Shown in pieces: positions 48,626-57,662 of a stretch of DNA of 64,000 nucleotides. The stretch covers positions 186,001 through 250,000 of the forward strand of contig CAVQZG010000001.1 in the NCBI GenBank assembly GCA_963718305.1, given 5' to 3'. Under the pieces are notes generated by a model. That model worked only from the letters and a program-made list of their open reading frames with translations, did not search any database and was not told where the DNA came from. A program made the position numbers and the translations under genes. The stretch is from RYN-230 sp963718305. Its GTDB lineage: Bacteria > Actinomycetota > Actinomycetes > Streptosporangiales > Streptosporangiaceae. How positions within the stretch are numbered: the first letter of the stretch is position 1; the number at the start of each line of letters is the position of its first letter.

Positions 48626-50521
48626 ATGACGGTCCGTGACGCCACGCCGCACCCGCCCGCGGTGGAGGACCAGGGGGACGAGCACCGGCTGACCGCGCTG
48701 GAAGGGCTGGCCGCACTCTCGCTCGACGCCCTCTCCTCGGTGGCCTATGGTCCCGAGGCGATCGTCATCGTGCTGGCCGCGGCCGGCACCGTGGGCCTCG
48801 GCTACACCCTCCCGGTCACCCTGGCCATCGTCGTGCTGCTCGCGGTGCTGGTCATCTCCTACCGGCAGGTGATCGAGGCCTTCCCGAGCGGTGGCGGCGC
48901 CTACGCGGTGGCCAAGCGGCACCTGGGGCAGAAAGCCAGCCTGCTGGCCGGGGCCTCGCTCACCGTCAACTACATCCTGAACGCCGCGGTCGGCGTGTCC
49001 GCCGGGGTCGAGGCCTTCACGTCCGCCTTTCCCGCCCTGTACCCCGACCGGGTCTGGCTCTGTCTCGGCGTGCTCGCGGTGATCACGGCGGCCAACATGT
49101 GGGGCGTGGCGGAGTCCGCCCGCCTGTTCATCGTGCCCACGCTGGTGTTCATCCTGGCCATCGCCGTCGTCATCGTCGGCGGCCTGCTCCGCTCGCATCC
49201 CGCCGTCCCGCCCGCAGGCCACCTGCCGCAGGCGACCGAGACGGTCGGCATCCTGCTGCTGCTCAAGGCGTTTGCCTCCGGCTGCTCGGCGCTGACCGGG
49301 GTGGAGGCGATCGCGAACGCGGTGCCGGAGTTCAAGCAGCCCCGGGCGCGGCGGGCCCAGCACACCGAGATGATGCTGGGCATCATCCTCGGCCTGATGC
49401 TGATCGGCATCGCCGTCCTGATCCGCAAGTTCCACGCCGTGCCGTCGGCGACGGAAACGACCCTGGCCCAGCTGACCGCGGCCGCCGTGGGGCACAACAT
49501 CATCTTCTACGCGGTCCAGCTCATCACCACCGTCCTGCTGGCCCTGGCCGCGAACACCTCGTTCGGCGGGCTGCCGGTGCTGGCCAGCCTGCTGGCCCGG
49601 GACAACTTCCTGCCGCACGTGTTCGCGCTGAAAGGCGAGCGGCAGGTGTTCCGGTACGGGGTCGGGGTGCTCGCCGCGGCGGCCGCCGTGCTGCTGGTCG
49701 TGTCCCGGGGCAGTACCCAGGCCCTGATCCCCGTGTTCGCCATCGGGGTCTTCGTCGGGTTCACCCTGTCCCAGACGGGCATGGTCAGGCACTGGCACGA
49801 GCAGCACGGTCCGGGCTGGGGCCGGCGGGCGTTCATCAACGGGCTGGGCGCGGTGCTCACCACGGCCGCGCTGGCCATCGAGCTGGTCAGCAAGTTCACC
49901 GAGGGCGCCTGGCTGGTCGTCCTGATCATCCCGCTGTTCGTGCTGCTGTTCACCCGGATCCGCCGGGCCTACGACGATATCGGCCAGCTGCTCGAACTGG
50001 ACCAGACGCCGCCCCCGCCCGAGCGGGCCAGGGCGCTGGCCGTGGTCCCGGTCCGCGGCCTGTCCCGGCTCACCCGGGAAGCTATCTCCGCGGCCCTGTC
50101 CCTGGCCGACGAGGTAGTCGCGGTGACGATCTGCTACCACGACCCCGAGGACGAGCAGGCCAACGCCAGCTTCCGCGAGGAATGGGAACAGTGGGATCCC
50201 GACGTGCCGTTGATCACGTTGCGCACCAGCCACCCGGCGCTGGGTCCTCCCGTGGTGGACTACCTGCGGGCCCGGGAGCAGGAAGATCCGCAGCGCCGGG
50301 TCGTGGTGGTGATCCCCGAGGTCCAGCCCGAGCACTGGTGGCGGTGGTTCCTGCACAACCAGCGCGGCTTCGTGCTGAACCGGGCCATCGTGTCCGGTAC
50401 TGACAACGTGGTGGTCTGCCGGCTCCGGTTCCGGCTGCGGCATCTCGCGCCAGATGAGGATCCGGCTGACACTCCGGGCGTCGAGGACCCGCAGATCACC
50501 GGGGGATCATCGGCCGGCTGA
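48626..50521 (+). CDS. APC-superfamily permease, KimA/KUP-like potassium importer
   Basis: A 631-residue protein with about 12 membrane helices followed by a cytoplasmic domain (about residues 475-610). Helix 1 contains LSLDALSSVAYGPEAI, and helix 2-3 has PSGGGAYAVAKRHLG, both like KimA (YdaO)-type potassium importers. The C-terminal segment ALAVVPVRGLSRLTREAISA ... VAVTICYHDPEDE resembles a universal-stress-like fold, as in KimA. ATG 48626 is chosen over TTG 48617. No ydaO-type c-di-AMP riboswitch was found upstream. Potassium transport is inferred from similarity. Confidence 0.8.
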   Translation: MTVRDATPHPPAVEDQGDEHRLTALEGLAALSLDALSSVAYGPEAIVIVLAAAGTVGLGYTLPVTLAIVVLLAVLVISYRQVIEAFPSGGGAYAVAKRHLGQKASLLAGASLTVNYILNAAVGVSAGVEAFTSAFPALYPDRVWLCLGVLAVITAANMWGVAESARLFIVPTLVFILAIAVVIVGGLLRSHPAVPPAGHLPQATETVGILLLLKAFASGCSALTGVEAIANAVPEFKQPRARRAQHTEMMLGIILGLMLIGIAVLIRKFHAVPSATETTLAQLTAAAVGHNIIFYAVQLITTVLLALAANTSFGGLPVLASLLARDNFLPHVFALKGERQVFRYGVGVLAAAAAVLLVVSRGSTQALIPVFAIGVFVGFTLSQTGMVRHWHEQHGPGWGRRAFINGLGAVLTTAALAIELVSKFTEGAWLVVLIIPLFVLLFTRIRRAYDDIGQLLELDQTPPPPERARALAVVPVRGLSRLTREAISAALSLADEVVAVTICYHDPEDEQANASFREEWEQWDPDVPLITLRTSHPALGPPVVDYLRAREQEDPQRRVVVVIPEVQPEHWWRWFLHNQRGFVLNRAIVSGTDNVVVCRLRFRLRHLAPDEDPADTPGVEDPQITGGSSAG

Positions 50522-50522
50522 A

Positions 50523-50539
50523 CTGACCCGGCGGGTCAG
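50523..50539. terminator. Hairpin between convergent genes
   Basis: CTGACCC-GGC-GGGTCAG is a perfect 7-bp stem with a 3-base loop, starting 2 bp after the permease stop and covering the stop of the convergent beta-lactamase-like gene. No T-run follows on either strand. Confidence 0.45.
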
Positions 50540-51123
50540 CCGGGGGCCAGCGCGCGGTTGACCACGGTGGCGATCCCCTGCACCAGGGCGATCCCATCAC
50601 TCATGGCCGGGTTGTCCTGGCTCAGCACGACGATCTTGTAGACGCCATCGTCACTGGTGAAGGCGCCGATGCTGTTGACCACCCAGAGTCGCGGGTCGGG
50701 CAGCCAGCCGTTCTTCACATGCACGGTCACCCCGGGTTCGGCGCCGGCTGGGACGCCCCAGCGCTGCGCCGGGATGACCTGCGCCATGAGCTGCAGCTCG
50801 TACTCGCGCGACGGCTGGTCCAGCACCGGATTAGCGCTGGTCAGCACCGTGAGCAGGCGCAGTTCGTCCGGGGCGGTCGCCTGCGTCAGCCCCCACAGGA
50901 TGCCTGGCCCCAGCGTGGTGTGCGTCATCCCGGCCAGGATGATCACCTTGACGATGCTGGCCGAGTCGAAGTGCCACCCCGGGTGGAGCTCGCAGCTCAC
51001 CCCGGTGCGCGTATCCGACACGGCCAGGCCGACCTCCGGCGCTCCGCGCACGGCGGCCAGGATTACCCCGTATCGAATGGCCACGCTCAACCATCGAAAT
51101 TGCCTGCTGTGCTTGCCTCTCAC
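50536..51123 (-). CDS. Class A beta-lactamase-like serine hydrolase lacking the SDN region
   Basis: A 195-residue protein related to class A beta-lactamase/penicillin-binding serine hydrolases. It keeps the nucleophile motif (SASIVKV, S-x-x-K) and the end (VKNGWLPDP, equivalent to KTG, then LWVVNSIGAFTSDDGVYKIV). The stretch that normally carries the SDN motif is missing: ILAGM passes almost directly into TTLGPGILWGLTQ, an apparent internal deletion of about 45 residues. No signal peptide is visible at the GTG 51123 start. It may be a remnant or a non-catalytic ligand-binding protein. Confidence 0.65.
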   Translation of the reverse strand: MRGKHSRQFRWLSVAIRYGVILAAVRGAPEVGLAVSDTRTGVSCELHPGWHFDSASIVKVIILAGMTHTTLGPGILWGLTQATAPDELRLLTVLTSANPVLDQPSREYELQLMAQVIPAQRWGVPAGAEPGVTVHVKNGWLPDPRLWVVNSIGAFTSDDGVYKIVVLSQDNPAMSDGIALVQGIATVVNRALAPG

Positions 51124-51327
51124 GGCCGCCTCATTCCCCTTTCATGCAGGAAATTACCAGGTGAGAGCCGTTTAATTGGCGACCAGTGAATGATTATCGG
51201 CGGCCCTGATTAGGTGCTTTCGGGGGATAAAGGCTAGCTAACCGGGACCCGGGTGACCTGGCCGGACCAGCTTGCGTGGGAGGATCTTGGCGGGCGGCAC
51301 CGCGCCCCATCGCGACCCGGAGGACAC

Positions 51328-51954
51328 GTGCCCATCCGCGACGAGAAGATCGGCGATTTCCTGGACCAGCTCGCCGAGCGCATCCCCGCCCCCGGCGGCG
51401 GTGCCGCGGCGGCGCTGCTCGCCGCCCAGGGCGCGGCGCTGCTCGGCATGGTGGCCCGGTACACCACCGGCGAGAAGTACGCCGAGCATCAGGTCACCGT
51501 GGGCCGGATTATCAGCGAGGTGGACGAACTGAGGAACATCTCGCTGCGGCTGGCCGACGCGGATGCGGATGCGTTCCTGGCGGTAACCGACGCCTACCGG
51601 CTGCCCAAGTCCACCGACCAGGAACAGGCCGACCGGGCCGGGGCCATCACCCAGGCTCTGGCCAACGCCGCCTGGCCCCCGGCCCAGGTCATCAGCCTGG
51701 CCGGGATGGTGGTCGACCTGGCCGAGGCGCTGGTCGTGATCGGCAACCCCAACGTCCTCAGCGACGTGGCCGCCGCGGCCGAGTGCGCCCGGGCCGCCGC
51801 GTCTACGGCCCGGGTGAACGTGGAGATCAACCTGGCCGCGGTCTCCGACGAGCGGGTCAGCCTGGAAATGATCGCCGAGACCGGGAAGGCGGACGGCATC
51901 ATGAGCCGGGCGGACCAGATCACGGCCACGGTGCGCGAGCAGATCCGCGGCTGA
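51328..51954 (+). CDS. Cyclodeaminase/cyclohydrolase (FTCD C-terminal domain) family protein
   Basis: A 208-residue all-helical protein with the family opening DFLDQLAERIPAPGGGAAAAL and the conserved VVIGNPNVLSDVAAAAECAR segment. In animals this domain is the formiminotetrahydrofolate cyclodeaminase half of FTCD; bacterial single-domain relatives act on folate derivatives or methenyl-H4F-like compounds. GTG 51328 has GGAGGA 4-8 bases upstream. No other folate gene is next to it, so its role is open. Confidence 0.85.
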   Translation: MPIRDEKIGDFLDQLAERIPAPGGGAAAALLAAQGAALLGMVARYTTGEKYAEHQVTVGRIISEVDELRNISLRLADADADAFLAVTDAYRLPKSTDQEQADRAGAITQALANAAWPPAQVISLAGMVVDLAEALVVIGNPNVLSDVAAAAECARAAASTARVNVEINLAAVSDERVSLEMIAETGKADGIMSRADQITATVREQIRG

Positions 51955-52313
51955 CCCAGGGCCGGGCGGGACCGGTGCCGCCTAGCAGGAAACGGCCTCC
52001 TGGCGGCCCAGCCGCCGGGGGAAGGTATGAGGCGGATCGTGGCTGCCCCGGGAAAAGGGAGAGCAAGTTCCATACCACCACGTCCGGGTACGCGGCATTG
52101 GGTGGGGTGGGATAGCGGACGGATAAGGGTCCGGTTACCGTCGGGTCACGATTCGCCGTGGGCCCCACCTGGCCTGTTCCCAAGTCTGCTGGCCCGGTCT
52201 TAGCGTGATGGGTCGGGCGCCGTTTGGCGTGCCGCCATGCCGTGGGGATCGGGCCCAGGGCTCCTGTGCTCCGCGGAACGAACTTCGCGGCAGAAATCAG
52301 GAGGGGAATGTCG
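51955..52313 (+). other. Leader region of the peptide-binding protein gene, no gene seen
   Basis: About 360 bp. A strong ribosome-binding site (AGGAGGGG, 52299-52306) ends it. Several short G/C-rich stems are possible, but no riboswitch class or operator was recognised. The promoter cannot be placed with confidence. Confidence 0.35.
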
Positions 52314-54149
52314 ATGCGCAAACGCACGCAGTCCTTTGCGGCCGCAGCAGGCCTGGCCGTCCTCGCGCTCGTGGCTGCTGCCTGTGGCGGCAGCAGCGGC
52401 ACGACGTCATCCGGCAACTCGTCACCGGGCTCACAGACCTTTGGCCAACAGGGCCTGAACCCGGGCGGGACGCCAAAGTCCGGCGGCACGCTGAACATGC
52501 TCGGCCAGGGCGACGTTGACTTCATGGACTACAACGTCTCTTACTACACGATCGGCGGCCTGGGCCAGCGGCCCTGGCTCCGCGGGCTGCTGGCGTACCC
52601 GGCCATCCCCGCCAAGGCGACCACGCCCGCTCCCGACCTGGCCACCGCGATGCCCACCGTCACCAACGGCGGCAAGACCTACAAGCTCACCATCCGCACC
52701 GGTGCGATGTGGGACACCAGCCCGCCACGGCAGGTCACCGCGGCCGACGCACTGCTCGGCCTCAAGCGTTCCTGCAACCCGACCCAGCCGTTCGGCGGCC
52801 TGCCGGACTTCGAGACGCTGATCGTCGGTTACCAGCAGTTCTGCAACGGCTTCGCCAAGGTCTCCTCGACATCGGCGTCAGACGAGAAGAAGTACATCGA
52901 GACGCACCAGGTCTCCGGGGTGAAGGTTTCCGGGCAGACGATCACCTACAACCTGACGCACCCGGCCAGCTACTTCCCGGACATGCTGCAGCTGGACGCC
53001 TTTTCCCCGGCCCCGGTGGAGAGCCTGAACTACCCACCCGGGAGCAACGCGGAAGCCCAGCACCTGATCGCTGATGGGCCGTACAAGATCACGAGCTACG
53101 TGCCGACCCGAAGCATTACTTATGCCCGCAACCCGGCGTGGCAGGCGAGCAGCGACCCGATCCGCAAGGCGTACGTTAACGCGATCAAGATCACTGAGAC
53201 CGGTAACGAGCCCGCGGTCCAGCAGCAGCTGCAGACCAACACGGCCGCGGCGAGCATGGAGTTCGACGCGTTCCCGCCGGTCGGCGCGGACCCCGGCTTG
53301 TACCAGCAGATGAAGCAGGGACTGAACCACAACTTCAACGTCGGGTCCACGTACTCCACCAACCCGTACGTCGTGTTCAACGAGGTGTCGCCGAACAACA
53401 GTGGTGCGCTGAAGAAGGTCGCGGTCCGGCAGGCGCTCAGCTACGGCATCAACCGGGCGCCCCTGCTCACGGACAACGGCGGCCCGGCCCTGGGGAAGGC
53501 GCTCACCCACGTGCTGCCCGATGGCATCAACGGGTCGCAGGACATGCCGAAGGGCTACAACCCGTACCCGTACAACCCGAGTAAGGCCAAGCAGATGCTG
53601 GCGGCTAACGGGGCCAAGAACATGACCCTGACCCTGCTCTACCGGCCAGCCGACACGAACGAAGCCAAGATGGCGCAGACCCTGCAGAGCGAGCTACCGA
53701 AGATCGGCGTGAAGGTCAAGCTGCTCTCCGCCACCCCCGCTGACTTCTACACCAAGTACCTGCAGGTGCCGAGCGTGGCCCATCGGGGCGTGTGGGATAT
53801 CGCACTTACCGGGTGGATACCAGACTGGTACGGGGACGGCGCGGTGTCCTTCTTCGGGCCGCTGTTCTCCGGGCCACCGTCCTACCCGCCGGTGGGCAGC
53901 AACTTCGGGTTCTACAACAACCCGTCGACAAACGCTCTGATCGGCAAGGGTGCCACCTCCGCGTCGGCCAGCTCGGCCGCCACGATCTGGGCCCAGGCTG
54001 ACCAGGCGGTCATGAAGGACGCGGCAATCTACCCCATCGTTCAGCCGTACCAGCCGCTGTATCACGCCAGCTATGTGCACAACGCGGTGTACATCCCGTC
54101 GATCCAGGGGTTCGACCCGACCAACGTCTGGCTCAGCTCGCCAGGATGA
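52314..54149 (+). CDS. ABC transporter substrate-binding lipoprotein, peptide/nickel (family 5) type
   Basis: A 611-residue secreted lipoprotein: signal peptide with SFAAAAGLAVLALVAAAC (lipobox VAAAC), a Gly/Ser-rich tether, then a family-5 binding domain (YKLTIRTGAMWDTSPPRQVT, DALLGLKRSCNPTQPFGGLP, VAVRQALSYGINR, WDIALTGWIPDWYGD). It captures oligopeptides or similar solutes outside the cell. ATG 52314 is preferred to ATG 52308 for its 9-base spacing to AGGAGG. No permease or ATPase genes accompany it in the window, so it is an orphan binding protein here. Confidence 0.9.
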   Translation: MRKRTQSFAAAAGLAVLALVAAACGGSSGTTSSGNSSPGSQTFGQQGLNPGGTPKSGGTLNMLGQGDVDFMDYNVSYYTIGGLGQRPWLRGLLAYPAIPAKATTPAPDLATAMPTVTNGGKTYKLTIRTGAMWDTSPPRQVTAADALLGLKRSCNPTQPFGGLPDFETLIVGYQQFCNGFAKVSSTSASDEKKYIETHQVSGVKVSGQTITYNLTHPASYFPDMLQLDAFSPAPVESLNYPPGSNAEAQHLIADGPYKITSYVPTRSITYARNPAWQASSDPIRKAYVNAIKITETGNEPAVQQQLQTNTAAASMEFDAFPPVGADPGLYQQMKQGLNHNFNVGSTYSTNPYVVFNEVSPNNSGALKKVAVRQALSYGINRAPLLTDNGGPALGKALTHVLPDGINGSQDMPKGYNPYPYNPSKAKQMLAANGAKNMTLTLLYRPADTNEAKMAQTLQSELPKIGVKVKLLSATPADFYTKYLQVPSVAHRGVWDIALTGWIPDWYGDGAVSFFGPLFSGPPSYPPVGSNFGFYNNPSTNALIGKGATSASASSAATIWAQADQAVMKDAAIYPIVQPYQPLYHASYVHNAVYIPSIQGFDPTNVWLSSPG

Positions 54150-54214
54150 TCCTGTGTGTCGTTGACTGAATCGATGATCTGGCGCAGTGGCTTGAAGAAC
54201 TGGGTTTAGGTCAT

Positions 54215-54523
54215 CTAGGGGTCGGCTCGAAGCTGGCGTGGAGCCTGGTCCGGCTCGAAGCCGGCGCTGCTGAGCATCCGGCGCAGGTCAAGCACCGTCT
54301 GCTCATCGATGTCCTTGCCGCGGGGTTCCTCGATGAACTCCTTCTGGGTCCCGATCGTCACGTCGAGCTTGCCGCCATGCTGCTCCACCGTGGTGCCGAT
54401 CGCGTCGAGCAGCGACACGACCTCCCGCCACTCGATGTTGTGGCTGACTGGGTGCTCGAAGATCCTGCGCAACGTGTTCCGGTGATGGTTGCTCAAGTGC
54501 GCCGGCTCTGGCGTCACGGACAT
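54215..54523 (-). CDS. Small HicA-like domain protein
   Basis: A 102-residue protein. The core SHNIEWREVVSLLDAIGTTV ... HGGKLDVTIG and the end TVLDLRRMLSSAGF follow the pattern of HicA-type mRNA-interferase folds (alpha-beta-beta-beta-alpha), but the catalytic His is not clearly placed and no HicB partner is beside it. ATG 54523 has GGAGG 6 bases upstream; the longer in-frame opening to 54658 overlaps the dehydrogenase gene region. A solitary toxin or an unrelated DNA/RNA-binding protein are both possible. Confidence 0.6.
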   Translation of the reverse strand: MSVTPEPAHLSNHHRNTLRRIFEHPVSHNIEWREVVSLLDAIGTTVEQHGGKLDVTIGTQKEFIEEPRGKDIDEQTVLDLRRMLSSAGFEPDQAPRQLRADP

Positions 54524-54575
54524 GTGTCCTCCTGGTGTCCCTGCCACCTTAGTGACCGCGGAGCCGTCAGTACGC

Positions 54576-55576
54576 TCAGGCCGCCGGCGCCACCTGGAGC
54601 TTGATGCCCTCGCCGCGGCGGACGCTGGCCAGCGCCTCGGGGAACTGATCAAGGGCAAAGGGCGGGCGCAGCAGCGGGCTGGTCTCGATGATGCCCGCCG
54701 CCATCAGGTCGGCCGCGGCGCCGAAGCTGTTCAGCACGGCCATCGACCCGAGCACGGTGATCTCGTCGTTGTAGATGCGGAACGGGGACAGCGACACCCT
54801 GGCGTCCTCGCTGGCCACGCCGAAGATCAGCAGCCGCCCGCCCCGGCCGAGCGCGCCGAACGCCGCCTCGATCGCGGCGGGCACGCCCGTCGCGTCCACC
54901 GCCACCCCAAAGGTGCCGTGATCCAGCGCGGAGACATCCTCGGCGACGCTGGCCGCGCCGACGGCCTGGGCCGCCGTCAGCCGGGCCGCCTTCCGGTCCA
55001 CCACGCTGACCGAATGCGCGCCCGCGTCGTTGAGCAACTGGAGCAGCAGCAGCCCCATGGTGCCCGCGCCGATCAGCAGCACATCGTGGCCGAGGACCGG
55101 GCCCAGGCGGCGCAGCCCGTGCACGGCGCAGGACAGTGGCTCGATGAGCGCGCCCTGGGCGTCATCCACGCTGTCCGGGATGCGGTGGGCGTTCACCGCG
55201 GGCACGGCGACGTACTCGGCGAACGCGCCGTTCACGGTGTCCCCGAGCGCGTTCCAGGCCGCGCACAGATTTCCGCGCCGGCGCGGCACGCCGGGCAGTG
55301 CCCGCAAAACAGCGAGGGATCCACGGCCACCCGCGCACCCTCGGGCCAGTCGCCGGGAACCCCGGCACCACGGGCCACGACCCGGCCGGCGAACTCGTGG
55401 CCCGGGATGATCGGGTACAGCGTAGGCGGGAACTCGCCGTCGGCGATGTGCAGGTCAGTGCCGCAGATACCGCAGATGCCCACCTGGATGATCAGCTCGC
55501 CGTGCTGCGGCGCCGGGTCGGCGGCCTCGGTGATCGTGAGCTGGCCCGGCGCCTCCCAGATAGCGGCACGCATCAT
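54576..55576 (-). pseudogene. Zinc-dependent alcohol/polyol dehydrogenase, frameshifted
   Basis: From ATG 55576 (or 55573) the frame gives the N-terminal catalytic domain (GICGICGTDLHIADG, IIPGHEFAGRVV) and most of the structural zinc cluster (FCGHCPACRAG), then goes out of frame near 55280. The rest is in a second frame: NLCAAWNALGDTVNGAFAEY, the Rossmann motif LLIGAGTMGLLLLQLL and the C-terminus. A single missing base near 55280 explains it; restored length is about 333 residues. It resembles sorbitol/threonine-type dehydrogenases. It is the last gene of a polyol transport operon, so oxidising the imported polyol is its likely job. Confidence 0.8.
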
Positions 55577-55637
55577 GTCCTCTCAGGGGCAGGGTCATGG
55601 TCATGGTCCCGGGCGCGCTGCGCGGCGCTGGCCGCCC

Positions 55638-56714
55638 TCATTCGCCGAGCCGCAACCCGGTGCCCGCATCGAATATGTGCAGCTGAGTGGTGTCCACCCC
55701 GACCTTGACGGTGTCCCCGGGCCGGGGGTGCTCCCGGCCGGACCTGACGATGACGTTGCTCTCCGCATCGTCGGCCAGGTGACCGTAGATGTAAGAGTCG
55801 CTGCCCAGGTCCTCGACCAGCGCGACCTCGACCGTCAGCTCGCCGCCGCCGTCGATCGACAGATGCTCGGGCCGGACCCCGATGATCAGCTTGCTGTGGC
55901 CCTGCGTGGCGCGCAGCTGGGCGTCGTCCGGCCGGAGCGTGGCGGCACCCAGATGGATGCCGTCACTATCCGCGGTGGCGTCGAACCGGTTCATGGCCGG
56001 CGAGCCGATGAACCCGGCCACGAACACATTCGCCGGCCGGTCATAGAGCTCTGTCGGCGAGGCGAACTGCTGCAGTTGCCCGGCCCGCATGACCGCTACC
56101 CGCTCGCCCATGGTCATGGCTTCCACCTGGTCATGGGTGACATAGACGGTGGTCACCCGCAGCCGGCGCTGCAGCTCGGCGATCTGTGTCCGGGTCGAGA
56201 CCCGCAGCTGGGCGTCCAGGTTGGACAGCGGCTCGTCCATGCAGAAGACCTTGGGCTCGCGCACGATGGCGCGGCCCATGGCCACCCGCTGGCGCTGCCC
56301 GCCGGACAGATTGCGCGGCTTGCGGTCCAGGAACGGCTCCAGGTCGAGCAGCTTGGCCGCCTCCCGGACCCGGCGGGCGCGCTCGTCCTTGGCCACGCCC
56401 TGCATCTTCAGCGCGAAGCCCATGTTCTCGCCGACGGTCTTGCTCGGGTAGAGCGCGTAGTTCTGGAACACCATCGCGATGTCCCGGTCCCGGGACGGCA
56501 CGCCCACCATGTCCTTGTTATCGATGCGGATCGATCCGTCGTCTATCTCTTCCAGCCCGGCCAGCATCCGCAGGGCCGTGGTCTTGCCGCAGCCCGACGG
56601 GCCCACCATGACCACGAACTCGCCGTCCTTGATGGCCAGCTGGAGCGCGTCCACCGCGGGCCGCTCCGCACCCGGGTAGATGCACGTCGCGCTGTCGTAC
56701 GTGACCTCAGCCAT
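55638..56714 (-). CDS. ABC transporter ATP-binding protein, UgpC/MsmK/SmoK-type (sugar/polyol)
   Basis: A 358-residue ATPase with Walker A MVGPSGCGKTTALRML, signature NLSGGQRQRVAMGRA, Walker B VFCMDEPLSNLDAQ, H-loop YVTHDQVEAMTM and a C-terminal OB/TOBE domain typical of the sugar (CUT1) branch. ATG 56714 has GGGAG upstream. It energises the two permeases encoded upstream in the same operon. Between it and the second permease stop a short direct repeat (GTGTTCACTACTTGCC) occurs twice. Confidence 0.9.
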   Translation of the reverse strand: MAEVTYDSATCIYPGAERPAVDALQLAIKDGEFVVMVGPSGCGKTTALRMLAGLEEIDDGSIRIDNKDMVGVPSRDRDIAMVFQNYALYPSKTVGENMGFALKMQGVAKDERARRVREAAKLLDLEPFLDRKPRNLSGGQRQRVAMGRAIVREPKVFCMDEPLSNLDAQLRVSTRTQIAELQRRLRVTTVYVTHDQVEAMTMGERVAVMRAGQLQQFASPTELYDRPANVFVAGFIGSPAMNRFDATADSDGIHLGAATLRPDDAQLRATQGHSKLIIGVRPEHLSIDGGGELTVEVALVEDLGSDSYIYGHLADDAESNVIVRSGREHPRPGDTVKVGVDTTQLHIFDAGTGLRLGE

Positions 56715-56777
56715 GATCGACTCCCGTGTTCACTACTTGCCCGTGTTCACTACTTGCCGGGGCCCGCTCGCCCGTAG

Positions 56778-57662
56778 TCACTTGATTGCCCCGAAGGACA
56801 GGCCGCGGACCAGCTGGCGCTGGGCGACCCACCCGGCCAGGATGACGGGCAGGGTCGCCACCGTCGCCGCCGCAGCCAGCTGGGCGAAATACAGGCCCTC
56901 AGACGAGATAAAGCCGACCAGGAACACCGGGACCGTGGCGGCCTGGGTCGCCGTGAGGTTCACCGCGAAGAAGAACTCATTCCAGGAGAAGATGCAGCAG
57001 ATCAGCGCGGTGGCAGCCAGGCCGGGCGCGACCACCGGCAAGATGACCTCGGTCACCGTCCGGCGCAGCGGCGCCCCGTCCATCTCGGCCGCCTCCAGCA
57101 GTTCGCCCGGGACCTCGAGGAAGAACGACCGCATCATCCACACCGCGATCGGCAGGTTCATCGCGGTGTACAGGATCACCAGGGTGAAGATGTTGTCCAG
57201 CATGTGCAGGTTACGCGCGGCGATGTAGATCGGGATGATCGCGGCGACCACCGGCAGCATCTTGGTGCTGATGAAGAAGAACAGCACATCGCGCGTCTTG
57301 CGCACCGGGCGCAGCGAGAGCGCGAACGCGCACGGGGTGGCCAGCAGCAGGACCAGGATCGTGGACACGATGGTGGCGAACGCCGAGTTCGCCACGTACG
57401 GCCAGATGCCGCTGTCGAACACCGCCTTGTACTGCGAAAGGGTCGGCGAGAAGAACAGGTGCGGGGTATTGGTGTACGCCTGGACCTCGGTCTTGAAGGA
57501 CGTGATCACCATCCACAGGACCGGGAAGAAGAACACGATGCCGACGATCCAGCCGACGATGCCCAGGGGGATGCTGTTGCCGTGCTTCTTCCGGGGCGCC
57601 ACGCGCCGCGGGGCCGGGGTGGCCAGGCCAGCTTCCGCCGTGCTGATGTCTGCGCTTGTCAT
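56778..57662 (-). CDS. ABC sugar/polyol transporter permease 2 (MalG-type)
   Basis: A 294-residue permease with six membrane helices. The first is at IVGWIVGIVFFFPVLWMVIT and the EAA loop is LEAAEMDGAPLRRTVTEVIL. It starts at ATG 57662, which overlaps the upstream permease stop by 4 bp (ATGA). Longer in-frame readings to 58526 only cross the other permease gene. Inner-membrane subunit of the polyol importer. Confidence 0.88.
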   Translation of the reverse strand: MTSADISTAEAGLATPAPRRVAPRKKHGNSIPLGIVGWIVGIVFFFPVLWMVITSFKTEVQAYTNTPHLFFSPTLSQYKAVFDSGIWPYVANSAFATIVSTILVLLLATPCAFALSLRPVRKTRDVLFFFISTKMLPVVAAIIPIYIAARNLHMLDNIFTLVILYTAMNLPIAVWMMRSFFLEVPGELLEAAEMDGAPLRRTVTEVILPVVAPGLAATALICCIFSWNEFFFAVNLTATQAATVPVFLVGFISSEGLYFAQLAAAATVATLPVILAGWVAQRQLVRGLSFGAIK

